64,000 nucleotides of DNA, taken from positions 124,001-188,000 of the forward strand of contig NZ_JBJJBQ010000006.1 of assembly GCF_045446075.1 (NCBI RefSeq), written 5' to 3'. Source of the stretch: Flavisericum labens. GTDB lineage: Bacteria > Bacteroidota > Bacteroidia > Flavobacteriales > Flavobacteriaceae. This document shows, one piece after another, positions 47,717 to 56,137 of the stretch; position 1 is the stretch's first letter, and each line of letters starts with the position of its first letter. Both the position numbers and the translations under genes were made by a program. The notes under the pieces were generated by a model. That model saw only the letters and a list, made by a program, of their open reading frames with translations, did not search any database and had not been told where the DNA came from.

Positions 47717-47829
47717 GTTTAATTTGAATTATTCCTATTAAAAAAGCTTTTTAGATATATTTTTCTTAAATATAACATACAAAAAGCTTTTTTTTTATAT
47801 ATTTCACACAGGTTTAACGCCTCTTATTA

Positions 47830-47860
47830 TTGCAAAAAAGGTAAAATTTACCTACTTTTG
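47830..47860 (+). promoter_or_regulatory. Bacteroidota promoter (TTG -33, TACTTTTG -7) for the fused E1 gene
   Basis: TTG at 47830-47832 and TACTTTTG at 47853-47860 with 20 bases between. The -7 box ends on the TTG that opens the longest reading frame, so that TTG cannot be the start; the ATG at 47882 lies about 15 bases past the expected transcription start. Confidence 0.65.
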
Positions 47861-47881
47861 CGCAAGCTAAACAAAGACCAA

Positions 47882-50293
47882 ATGCACACCCTACCCGATT
47901 TGGAAAACAATCTATCATTCGAAGATTTTAAGACCGAAGTTATTAACGACTACCGAACCGCAGTAACCAGTAGAGAATGTAGTTTGTTGGGGCGCAGAGA
48001 AGTATTAACAGGAAAAGCTAAGTTTGGCATATTTGGCGACGGTAAGGAAGTACCACAACTGGCCATGGCCAAAGCATTTAAAAAAGGAGATTGGCGCTCG
48101 GGTTACTACCGCGACCAAACCTTTATGATGGCACTAGGCGAACTTAGCCCAGAACAGTTTTTTGCCGGATTATATGCCAACACAAATTTAGAACTCGAAC
48201 CCATGTCGGCCGGGCGCCAAATGGGTGGTCATTTTGTATCGCACAGTTTAAACGATAATGGCAGTTGGAAAGACCTTACCAAACAATACAACTCCAGTGC
48301 CGATATTTCTCCAACAGCAGGACAAATGCCACGGCTTTTAGGCTTAGCTCAAGCTTCAAAAATCTTTAGGGAAGTTAAGGGTATCAACACGACAAATTTT
48401 TCTGAAAAAGGAAGCGAAGTGGCTTGGGGGACTATTGGAAACGCCAGTACTAGTGAAGGGTTGTTTTTTGAAACCATCAATGCGGCTGGTGTACTTCAAG
48501 TACCTATGGTAATTAGTATTTGGGACGACGAATACGGCATTTCGGTACACGCCAAGCACCAAACAACAAAAGAAAACATATCAGAAATATTAAAAGGCTT
48601 TCAACGTGATCAAGCCAGTAAAGGTTACGAAATTTTACGCGTTAAGGGTTGGGATTACGCCAACCTTATGGAAACCTACGAAGAAGCTGGAGCCATTGCT
48701 CGCGACGAGCATGTGCCCGTATTAATTCACGTTACCGAGCTCACGCAACCCCAAGGGCACTCCACTTCGGGTTCGCACGAGCGTTACAAAACACCCGAAC
48801 GGTTAGAATGGGAAACCCAACGTGACTGCAATACCAAAATGCGCGAATGGATGATTGAAAGCGGTATTGCCACCAACGAAGACCTTTTGGACATAGAGAG
48901 AATTATAAAACGTGAGGTAAGACAAGCCAAAAACAGCGCTTGGCACACATTTTTAAGTCCAATAAAAAAGAAGCAAGAAGAGCTCATTTCAATTTTAAAA
49001 CAAGTTGAAACTACAAGTTCGAATGGCGTTTTTATTGCTAAAATAAGAGAGAGCCTATCATCTATTGGTGAGCCAACCAGAAAAGATATTTTATCGCATG
49101 GCAGAAAAGCTTTAAGATATACTATTGGTGAATCAATCACGGAAAAAAACCAACTCGCCAATTGGATCAATGCGCTATTTGAATTGTCACAGCCTAAATT
49201 TAGCTCGCACCTCTATTCTGAAACCCAGGGTTCCAATACGCGAATAAAAGAAACTAAACCCACATACCATGATGATGCGCCTCAAGCAGACGGTCGCATT
49301 ATTTTACGAGATAATTTTGATGCGCTCTTAAACCGTTACCCAGAAACATTGATTTTTGGAGAAGACACTGGTAATATAGGCGATGTTAACCAAGGCCTGG
49401 AAGGTTTACAGGAAAAATATGGCGAACTGCGAGTGGCCGATACTGGTATTCGTGAAGCTACTATTATTGGGCAAGGCATCGGCATGGCACTGCGCGGATT
49501 GCGTCCTATTGCTGAAATTCAATATTTAGACTATATCTTGTACGCCATTCAAATTATTAGTGACGATTTGGCTACCACCCACTACCGTACCAAGGGCAAA
49601 CAAAAAGCACCATTAATAATACGTACACGTGGCCACAGGTTAGAAGGTATTTGGCACTCCGGTTCACAAATGGGCGGTATTCTAAACCTAGCAAAAGGGG
49701 TAAATTTACTCGTGCCACGAAACATGACCAAGGCTGCTGGATTCTACAACACTTTATTATTGGGCGACGACCCAGCTATTGTCGTAGAATGCCTTAACGG
49801 CTACCGATTAAAAGAAAAAATGCCCAACAACTTAGGTGCACTAAAAACACCTATTGGCGTGGTGGAAACCATTAAGGAAGGTTCCGACATCACTTTGGTA
49901 TCCTACGGTTCTACCTTGCGCATTGTCGAGCAAACGGCCAAAGAATTACTTGCGATAGGTATTGATGTGGAAATCATTGATGTGCAGTCTTTAATGCCGT
50001 TCGATTTAAACCATGACATCGTAAAAAGCATCAAGAAAACAAATAAGGTAATGGTGATAGACGAAGATGTTCCTGGTGGTGCTTCGGCCTATATTTTAGA
50101 CCATATTTTAAATGAACAAAACGCATTTCAGTATTTAGATAGCTCACCTAAAACGCTAACGGCCAAACCACACCGTCCTGCCTACGGAAACGATGGCGAC
50201 TATTTTTCAAAACCATCGGCCGAAGATATTTTCGAAGCCGTTTATGCCGTTATGCATGAGTACAACCCAAGTGATTTCCCAAAATTAAGATAA
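47882..50293 (+). CDS. 2-oxoacid dehydrogenase E1, alpha and beta subunits fused
   Basis: 803 residues from ATG at 47882 (MHTLPDLENNLSF). The first half is a thiamine-diphosphate E1-alpha domain (GRQMGGHF, TAGQMPRLLGLAQA, IGNASTSEG cofactor loop); the second, from about 460, is an E1-beta domain (LIFGEDTG, ADTGIREATIIGQGIGMALRG, HSGSQ, DVQSLMPFD). Fused E1 proteins of this kind occur in Bacteroidota as the branched-chain type, feeding branched-chain acyl-CoA into lipid synthesis; pyruvate is not excluded. No E2 or E3 gene lies nearby. The cofactor loop IGNASTSEG departs from the usual GDGxxxEG, which may be a family trait. DoxX follows after 6 bases. Confidence 0.88.
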   Translation: MHTLPDLENNLSFEDFKTEVINDYRTAVTSRECSLLGRREVLTGKAKFGIFGDGKEVPQLAMAKAFKKGDWRSGYYRDQTFMMALGELSPEQFFAGLYANTNLELEPMSAGRQMGGHFVSHSLNDNGSWKDLTKQYNSSADISPTAGQMPRLLGLAQASKIFREVKGINTTNFSEKGSEVAWGTIGNASTSEGLFFETINAAGVLQVPMVISIWDDEYGISVHAKHQTTKENISEILKGFQRDQASKGYEILRVKGWDYANLMETYEEAGAIARDEHVPVLIHVTELTQPQGHSTSGSHERYKTPERLEWETQRDCNTKMREWMIESGIATNEDLLDIERIIKREVRQAKNSAWHTFLSPIKKKQEELISILKQVETTSSNGVFIAKIRESLSSIGEPTRKDILSHGRKALRYTIGESITEKNQLANWINALFELSQPKFSSHLYSETQGSNTRIKETKPTYHDDAPQADGRIILRDNFDALLNRYPETLIFGEDTGNIGDVNQGLEGLQEKYGELRVADTGIREATIIGQGIGMALRGLRPIAEIQYLDYILYAIQIISDDLATTHYRTKGKQKAPLIIRTRGHRLEGIWHSGSQMGGILNLAKGVNLLVPRNMTKAAGFYNTLLLGDDPAIVVECLNGYRLKEKMPNNLGALKTPIGVVETIKEGSDITLVSYGSTLRIVEQTAKELLAIGIDVEIIDVQSLMPFDLNHDIVKSIKKTNKVMVIDEDVPGGASAYILDHILNEQNAFQYLDSSPKTLTAKPHRPAYGNDGDYFSKPSAEDIFEAVYAVMHEYNPSDFPKLR

Positions 50294-50299
50294 GCTTAC

Positions 50300-50701
50300 A
50301 TGTCATTAAAGATGATAAAAAAACCAACCGATTTAGCCTTACTCATATTACGCGTTGGCTTTTCGGGTATGATGCTTACCCACGGCATTCCAAAAATTAG
50401 TAGACTTTTTGAAAGTCCCATAAAATTTGCCGACCCCATTGGGCTAGGCGAAACGCCATCACTCATCTTTACTTTAATTGGAGAGGTACTTGGTCCTATT
50501 TTGGTACTCGTCGGTTTTAAAACAAAATGGGCTACCATTCCCGTAATCATCACCATGTTTGTGGCTGCTTTTGTGGTTCACTTTAGCGACCCCATGGGCA
50601 CCAAAGAAAAAGCCATTCTGTTTTTAACGGCCTTTCTAGCCATTCTTATAGCTGGCCCTGGCCATTACTCCTACGATGGCATTAAAAAACATTTAAATTG
50701 A
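50300..50701 (+). CDS. DoxX family membrane protein
   Basis: 133 residues with four hydrophobic segments (LLILRVGFSGMMLTHGIPKI, LIFTLIGEVLGPILVLVGF, TIPVIITMFVAAFVVHF, AILFLTAFLAILIAGPGHYS). The early RVGFSGMMLTHGIPK and the C-terminal GPGHYSYD are typical of DoxX-family proteins, small inner-membrane proteins often tied to redox or sulfur stress. It follows the E1 gene by 6 bases and overlaps the next gene by four bases (TTGA), so three genes form one operon. Function in this context is unknown. Confidence 0.87.
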   Translation: MSLKMIKKPTDLALLILRVGFSGMMLTHGIPKISRLFESPIKFADPIGLGETPSLIFTLIGEVLGPILVLVGFKTKWATIPVIITMFVAAFVVHFSDPMGTKEKAILFLTAFLAILIAGPGHYSYDGIKKHLN

Positions 50702-51168
50702 AAGCAGCATCGGTTGTTACCATAAAAAAAGAACTCAAATACAAATCGCGCGAAGAACTGCTCGATATCTGTCTGCGCCTATCCAAATTTAAAAAGGAAA
50801 ACAAAGAGCTCCTCACCTATTTATTGTTTGAATCGGAAGACGAAACCGGCTATGTATCCAGTATTAAAAGCTATATGGATGCCGAATTCGAACTCATAAA
50901 CACCAAAAGCTATTTTTATATCCGAAAGAGCGTTCGTAAAATTCTGCGGAACGTTAAAAAATTCATCCGCTACACGATAAAAAAAGAAACCGAGGTAGAA
51001 CTCCTCCTCTACTTTTGCGAAAAACTGCGAGATTTTAAACCCAGCATTAAGCGCAGCACCCAATTGCGAAACACTTACGACCGCCAACTTCTTTTGGCAA
51101 AAAAAACCATTGAAAAACTGCATGAGGACTTGCAATATGATTATAATTTGATGCTTGAGGAGTTGTGA
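50698..51168 (+). CDS. Conserved protein of unknown function (helical, basic)
   Basis: 156 residues starting at a TTG that overlaps the DoxX TGA stop (TTGA), a coupling arrangement; no in-frame ATG occurs before YMDAEFEL, so TTG is the best start. The protein is almost all helix with many Lys/Arg/Glu (KYKSREELLDICLRLSKFKKENKELL, RKSVRKILRNVKKFIRYTIKKE). No signal, membrane segment or known motif. I do not recognise the family with certainty, though similar small helical proteins accompany DoxX genes in Flavobacteriia as far as I recall. Confidence 0.7.
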   Translation: MKAASVVTIKKELKYKSREELLDICLRLSKFKKENKELLTYLLFESEDETGYVSSIKSYMDAEFELINTKSYFYIRKSVRKILRNVKKFIRYTIKKETEVELLLYFCEKLRDFKPSIKRSTQLRNTYDRQLLLAKKTIEKLHEDLQYDYNLMLEEL

Positions 51169-51288
51169 GTTTGTTTAAAACTTTTCTTTCTGTATATTGT
51201 AAATTGAAGTAATTTTCGACTGAATTTAATAACGACGTATAAAACGTTCTCATACCCCAACTTTTAAACAATTTAGAGGCAAACGAAA

Positions 51289-51909
51289 GTGATAAAAAAA
51301 ATTATAATAATCTTATCAATTTTTTACTTTTCATCAATCCATGCACAATATGATGAATGGACGCCAGCAAAAGTCATCTTGAAGAATGGAATCTCCTTTA
51401 GAGGATTAGTGAAATTTCCTAAACACTCTGGTGGAATAATATCAATTGGAAGCACAGAATTTAAATATAAAAAAAAGAAAAAATCAAAAACTCAAAAATA
51501 TGGACATGAAACTGTTGAAGAAGTAATTTTTGGCGACGAAGAATTTACTACATTACATTACAAATATATTCCTATTAAACCAAAGAAATATGTGTTATTG
51601 GAACAAATAATTAATGGAAAAACATCTTTATTTTCTAGAACTGTAATGAAATTTCAAAGAACAATTGTTGGCTACCCAAACAATCAATCAAACGGTTATT
51701 ACTATGATGACACCCAATATTATTTGATAAGAAAAGGCGAGGGATCTGCTAAATTAATTGCTGGACCGAATAGTTTTGGGACGTTTATTTCAAAAGCCAA
51801 AAAATATTTCTCCGACTGCGAAAAAATACTCTATTATCTGGAAAACGAACTTTATGATTTAAATAATCTTATTGAGTTGGTGGAAGATTACAACCTTTTA
51901 TGCGAATAA
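51289..51909 (+). CDS. Secreted protein of unknown function
   Basis: 206 residues from GTG at 51289; the signal peptide (IKKIIIILSIFYFSSIHAQ) starts right after it, which fixes the start. The mature part has a beta-rich N-terminal half (EWTPAKVILKNGISFRGLVKFP, KHSGGIISIGSTEF) and a C-terminal helix region (AKKYFSDCEKILYYLENELYDLNNLIELVEDY). AT-richer than its neighbours, which could indicate late arrival, but this is a weak impression. No family recognised. Flanked by 120 and 264 bases without genes. Confidence 0.75.
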   Translation: MIKKIIIILSIFYFSSIHAQYDEWTPAKVILKNGISFRGLVKFPKHSGGIISIGSTEFKYKKKKKSKTQKYGHETVEEVIFGDEEFTTLHYKYIPIKPKKYVLLEQIINGKTSLFSRTVMKFQRTIVGYPNNQSNGYYYDDTQYYLIRKGEGSAKLIAGPNSFGTFISKAKKYFSDCEKILYYLENELYDLNNLIELVEDYNLLCE

Positions 51910-52117
51910 AAACTGTTTCCAACAATTTATAAAAATAAAACAGTTGTTCCAACCTTTTTGGAAAATCGTACATATTTCACTCTGGTTGGCCTACTTTCTC
52001 AAAATTAGCCGTCTAACCAGGTAACTATTCTTAAAAAAGCACCTTAAGCCCCATAAAAATTTCAGTTGCAGTAGTAAGTACCAATTATTTTTTTAATTCA
52101 CAATTCATAACACAATA

Positions 52118-52148
52118 TTTGAATGCTAAAAGCAATCTATTATCTTTG
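52118..52148 (+). promoter_or_regulatory. Consensus Bacteroidota promoter (TTTG-N19-TATCTTTG) for pheT
   Basis: TTTG at 52118-52121 and TATCTTTG at 52141-52148 are separated by exactly 19 bases, the consensus arrangement. The pheT ATG at 52174 is 25 bases further. Confidence 0.8.
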
Positions 52149-52173
52149 CACCTTTCAATTAGCATCATAATCC

Positions 52174-54600
52174 ATGAAAATTTCATATAACTGGTTAAAG
52201 CAATTTATTAAAACCGATTGGACACCAGAACAAACCAGCGAACTCCTTACTGATCTAGGTCTTGAGGTAGAAGGCTTGGAAAGCTATCAATCTGTAAAAG
52301 GCGGACTGGAAGGTATTGTTGTAGGCGAAGTATTAACTTGCGAAAAGCACCCCAATGCCGATAAATTAAAAGTAACCACCGTAAATATTGGTGACGGATA
52401 TCCCCTACAAATTGTTTGCGGTGCGCCCAATGTAGCGGCCGGACAAAAAGTACCCGTAGCCACTATTGGCACGACGCTTTACACGCCCGAAGGCGAAGCA
52501 TGGACCATCAAAAAAGGTAAAATTAGAGGCGAGGCCAGCCACGGTATGATTTGCGCAGAAGACGAACTGGGCTTAGGCCAATCGCACGATGGTATTATGG
52601 TTTTAGATGCCTGTTTAAAACCAGGAACACCAGCTGCCGATATTTTTGAAATTGAAAACGACCATGTTTTTGAAATTGGATTAACCCCAAACCGTGCCGA
52701 TGCCATGAGCCATATGGGAACTGCACGCGATTTAAGGGCTGGTTTGGTACAAAAAGATATAAATTTAGAATTAATCACGCCATCGGTAAGTGCCTTTCGT
52801 GTAGATAATCGCACCCTAAAAATCGATGTGGACGTTATCAATAAAGACTTGGCGCCACGTTACTGCGGAGTTACCATTTCAGGAATAAAAGTAAAGGAAT
52901 CACCAGCTTGGTTACAACACCGTTTAAAAGCCATTGGTATAGAACCTAAAAACAACGTGGTAGATGCCACCAATTACGTTTTGCACGATTTGGGGCAGCC
53001 ACTGCACGCTTTTGATGCCAATAAAATTGTTGGTAACAAAATAAAAGTAAAAACCTTAAAAGCAGGAACCAAATTCACCACTTTAGATGGTGTAGAGCGC
53101 GAACTTCATAAAGACGATTTAATGATCTGTAATGCCGAAAAACCCATGTGTATCGCAGGTGTTTTTGGTGGTATAGATTCTGGTGTTACCGAAAACACAA
53201 CCAGCATTTTCTTAGAAAGTGCCTACTTTAATCCGGTAAGCATCCGTAAATCGGCCAAGCGCCACGGATTGAATACGGATGCATCGTTCCGTTTTGAACG
53301 TGGTATCGACCCTAGCATTACCGAATACGCCTTAAAACGTGCCACTTTATTGATTCAAGAATTGGCAGGTGGCGAAGTTACAAGCGATATAGTTGATTTT
53401 TACCCTAATAAAATCAAGGATTTTGAAGTGCGCTTAAGCTTCGAAAACGCCAAGAAATTGATTGGTGAAGAAATTCCGAAGGAAATTATCAAACGTATTT
53501 TAACCTCATTGGAAATTAAGGTAAATAACGTTACCGAAACTGGTTTGGGCTTAACTGTGCCAGCCTACCGCAACGATGTGGAGCGCGAAGCCGATATTAT
53601 TGAGGAAGTCCTAAGAGTTTATGGCTATAACAACATCAACACTACCGAAAAGTTAAACGCATCTATTTCGGCTACCTCACGCTTTGAAGATTATAAAATT
53701 CAAAATGTGGCGGGCAACCAATTGGTATCTCAAGGCTTTTTTGAAATTATGTCCAACTCGCTTACCACGCCTAATTATGTGGCATTGAGTGAGCAGCTAA
53801 AAGAAGAGCACAATATTACCATGCTCAACCCATTGAGTCATGATTTATCGGTGTTAAGGCAGTCGTTATTGTTTTCAGGATTAGAAGCAGTATCGTTTAA
53901 CATCAATAGAAGACGTGCGGATTTAAAACTATTTGAATTCGGTAAAACCTATCATGGTTACCATGATAAACGCGAAGAGTTTAAGCATCTGTCGTTATTT
54001 GTAACAGGCAATCAAACTGCTGAAAACTGGCATGTTACCCATAGAAAAAGCGACTTCTTTTTAATGAAGGGGCTTATTGTTTCCGTATTGGAACGCTTGG
54101 GAGTTTCGAGATTTAAGGAATCACCCATTTCCAATGATTTGTTTTCTGAAGGCTTGACTTTAAGTTTCGGAAAAAACCAAATTGTAGATTTCGGATTGGT
54201 TAAAAAATCGGTGCTTAAACATTTTGATATTTCGCAAGAGGTGATTTACGCCAACTTTAACTGGGATACCGTTTTAGATTTGGCAAAACACAATAGCATT
54301 AAATTTACAGATATTCCTAAATATCCGGAAGTACGCCGTGATTTTGCCTTGTTATTAGACGACAGCATTACCTTTGAATTGATTTACAACATTGCCAAGC
54401 AAAGTGAAAAGAAGCTTTTAAAAGCCGTTAACTTGTTTGATGTATACCAAGGAAAAAACTTACCTAAAGGCAAAAAGAGTTACGCGGTGAGCTTTACACT
54501 TCAGGACGAAAACAAAACCCTGACCGATAAGCAAATCGACAAAATCATGAGCAAGTTGCAAACCAATTTTGAAAAGCAGCTTGGTGCAGAACTCAGGTAA
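52174..54600 (+). CDS. pheT: Phenylalanyl-tRNA synthetase beta subunit
   Basis: 808 residues, the standard length. Domains in order: small N-terminal part, tRNA-binding OB fold (about 40-150, VVGEVLTCEKHPNADKLKV), B3/B4 editing region (about 210-400, GQPLHAFDANKI, SDASFRFERGIDP as TDASFRFERGID), B5 (about 405-475), catalytic-like core, and the C-terminal FDX-ACB domain (FTDIPKYPEVRRDFALLLD). The beta subunit works with PheS to charge tRNA-Phe and proofread mischarged tyrosine. pheS is not in the window, so the two subunits are encoded apart. Strong consensus promoter upstream; the PAP2 gene follows after 9 bases. Confidence 0.95.
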   Translation: MKISYNWLKQFIKTDWTPEQTSELLTDLGLEVEGLESYQSVKGGLEGIVVGEVLTCEKHPNADKLKVTTVNIGDGYPLQIVCGAPNVAAGQKVPVATIGTTLYTPEGEAWTIKKGKIRGEASHGMICAEDELGLGQSHDGIMVLDACLKPGTPAADIFEIENDHVFEIGLTPNRADAMSHMGTARDLRAGLVQKDINLELITPSVSAFRVDNRTLKIDVDVINKDLAPRYCGVTISGIKVKESPAWLQHRLKAIGIEPKNNVVDATNYVLHDLGQPLHAFDANKIVGNKIKVKTLKAGTKFTTLDGVERELHKDDLMICNAEKPMCIAGVFGGIDSGVTENTTSIFLESAYFNPVSIRKSAKRHGLNTDASFRFERGIDPSITEYALKRATLLIQELAGGEVTSDIVDFYPNKIKDFEVRLSFENAKKLIGEEIPKEIIKRILTSLEIKVNNVTETGLGLTVPAYRNDVEREADIIEEVLRVYGYNNINTTEKLNASISATSRFEDYKIQNVAGNQLVSQGFFEIMSNSLTTPNYVALSEQLKEEHNITMLNPLSHDLSVLRQSLLFSGLEAVSFNINRRRADLKLFEFGKTYHGYHDKREEFKHLSLFVTGNQTAENWHVTHRKSDFFLMKGLIVSVLERLGVSRFKESPISNDLFSEGLTLSFGKNQIVDFGLVKKSVLKHFDISQEVIYANFNWDTVLDLAKHNSIKFTDIPKYPEVRRDFALLLDDSITFELIYNIAKQSEKKLLKAVNLFDVYQGKNLPKGKKSYAVSFTLQDENKTLTDKQIDKIMSKLQTNFEKQLGAELR

Positions 54601-54609
54601 TCTTTAACG

Positions 54610-55452
54610 ATGAGAGGCCTTTTAACTGTTGTTTTGTTATGTTTTACAATTTTAGCTTCGGCTCAAGGCAAACCGCTGCAAAAACCGGTAGATAGCCTAT
54701 CCATTTGGAGTATGTTGAAATACGATGCCAAATATTCCTGGCAAAGTGTAAAACATTCGGTAATACGACCGGCCCATTGGAAAGGTGAAAATTTCAAAAT
54801 CCTCGGCGTTTTAGTTGCAGGAACCGTAGCTCTATCGTCTATTGATGAACCTGCAAACCGTTTTTTTGTTAGGCAAGACACCAAAGCTCCGAAATTAATA
54901 AAGGATTTTGGTTGGTATTTTGGAAGTCCACAAAACTATTTTATGTTAAACGCTGGATTATACGGTGTTGGGCTACTTACCAAAAGTGAAACCATAAGAA
55001 AAACTAGTGTGCTTATTATTTCATCATCGGTCACCACCGGACTAATACAAAGTTTGTGCAAAATGACCATTGGTCGTGCCCGTCCGGGTGGAGATTACGG
55101 TGCTTTTGAATTCAGGCCCTTTTCATCGGAAGGTGCCTTCCACTCGTTCCCATCTGGGCACACCATTCTATCAATGACCATGGCACACGCCATAGCCAAA
55201 CAATTCAATAGTACTTGGGCCAAAGTAGCAACATATTCAATTGGGTCTATTATTCCACTATCCAGACTTACGGCAAACGCCCACTGGTTAACCGATACAG
55301 CTCTTAGTGCGGCCATAAGTATTGTAGTAGTAGATTGCATAGATAAATTCCTAAATAACAACAAAATTTATCGTTCCAGAAAATCGGATAAAAAAATAGC
55401 ATGGCAACTATCGGTTAAGCCCAAGCAAATTGGATTGGTAGGGCTTTTTTAA
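54610..55452 (+). CDS. PAP2-family membrane phosphatase
   Basis: 280 residues with an N-terminal signal segment (LLTVVLLCFTILASAQG). The acid-phosphatase signature is complete: K-x6-RP in KMTIGRARP, PSGH in SFPSGHTI and SR-x5-H-x3-D in SRLTANAHWLTD. PAP2 enzymes dephosphorylate lipid phosphates such as undecaprenyl pyrophosphate or phosphatidylglycerol phosphate on the outer face of the inner membrane; which one is not determinable here. It follows pheT by 9 bases, likely read through from its promoter. Confidence 0.9.
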   Translation: MRGLLTVVLLCFTILASAQGKPLQKPVDSLSIWSMLKYDAKYSWQSVKHSVIRPAHWKGENFKILGVLVAGTVALSSIDEPANRFFVRQDTKAPKLIKDFGWYFGSPQNYFMLNAGLYGVGLLTKSETIRKTSVLIISSSVTTGLIQSLCKMTIGRARPGGDYGAFEFRPFSSEGAFHSFPSGHTILSMTMAHAIAKQFNSTWAKVATYSIGSIIPLSRLTANAHWLTDTALSAAISIVVVDCIDKFLNNNKIYRSRKSDKKIAWQLSVKPKQIGLVGLF

Positions 55453-55530
55453 TTCACTTTGACCCTATGGACCACCCTCTTTTCAATAATTTTTAGTAAA
55501 TTAGAGAGTAAACCAATAAAGCTAAACGCC

Positions 55531-55761
55531 ATGTCAAACTACATTAAATTATTTACGGGAGATTATGCCGTTGTACAACGCATTGTTGCTGCTCTAGAAA
55601 AAGAAGATATTATACCTGTGGTACAAGATGAGACCGATTCTGGACTTGCACCTATTTTTGGATCTTCTGGTTCATCACTTCAAAAAATTTCAGTCCATAA
55701 AGACGAATTGGAAAGAGCCCAACCTATTGTTGAAAAATTAACTTCTGAACTTGAGGCTTAA
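55531..55761 (+). CDS. DUF2007 family small protein (copy 1)
   Basis: 76 residues from ATG at 55531. The frame extends 24 codons further upstream but has no conserved content there, and the tandem paralogue begins with the same MSNYIK. DUF2007 proteins resemble a putative signal-transducing or PII-like fold (QRIVAALEKEDIIPVVQDE then a Gly/Ser loop and KISVHKDELERAQPIVEKL). Function unknown. It shares about half its residues with the next gene, 70 bases downstream. Confidence 0.85.
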   Translation: MSNYIKLFTGDYAVVQRIVAALEKEDIIPVVQDETDSGLAPIFGSSGSSLQKISVHKDELERAQPIVEKLTSELEA

Positions 55762-55831
55762 TAAGTTATAAAGTTCCAAAATTAATTTTTCATCTATAAA
55801 ATATTAACCAAAAAAATCAAAAACAAAAAAT

Positions 55832-56065
55832 ATGTCCAATTACATTAAAGTGTTTTCAGGGAGTTTTATTGAAGTACAACGCATTTTTCATGAGTTGGAA
55901 AAAGAAAATATCGTTCCTGTAATCAAGGATGAAAACGAATCTGCTCGCTTGGCTGGCTTTGGAGGCAATATTGTAGCAGGAAATCAACAAATTTATGTGT
56001 ACCAAGACGAATTGGATAAAGTTGTTCCTCTTGTTAAAAAACTAACCTCAACGCTACAAGAATAA
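55832..56065 (+). CDS. DUF2007 family small protein (copy 2, tandem paralogue)
   Basis: 77 residues with the same layout as the gene before it: MSNYIKVFSGSFIEVQRIF, VPVIKDENES, a Gly-rich turn and QIYVYQDELDKVVPLVKKL. The pair is a tandem duplication with clear divergence. A strong terminator follows at 56082-56117. Confidence 0.87.
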   Translation: MSNYIKVFSGSFIEVQRIFHELEKENIVPVIKDENESARLAGFGGNIVAGNQQIYVYQDELDKVVPLVKKLTSTLQE

Positions 56066-56081
56066 AAGGATTCATTAAAAT

Positions 56082-56117
56082 AAAAACCTCAAAACATTTG
56101 TTGTTTTGAGGTTTTTT
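56082..56117. terminator. Bidirectional rho-independent terminator
   Basis: A 15-base perfect stem (56082-56096 with 56102-56116), loop TTTGT, with T runs on both strands. It serves both the DUF2007 genes (rightward) and the convergent ABC-F gene (leftward). Confidence 0.92.
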
Positions 56118-56137
56118 ATTGTTATGTAAGGCGATAA

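Noticed and set aside
47717..47800. Two AAAAAGCTTTTT palindromes after the pseudo-peptidase gene as terminators
   Set aside because: Pure A/T arms with only AGCT at the centre; too weak, though one may help stop transcription.
51982..52020. CTGGTT...AACCAG inverted repeat upstream of pheT, considered as an attenuator or riboswitch
   Set aside because: Six-base arms, 27-base loop, no T run, and it lies upstream of the consensus pheT promoter, so it would not be in the leader.
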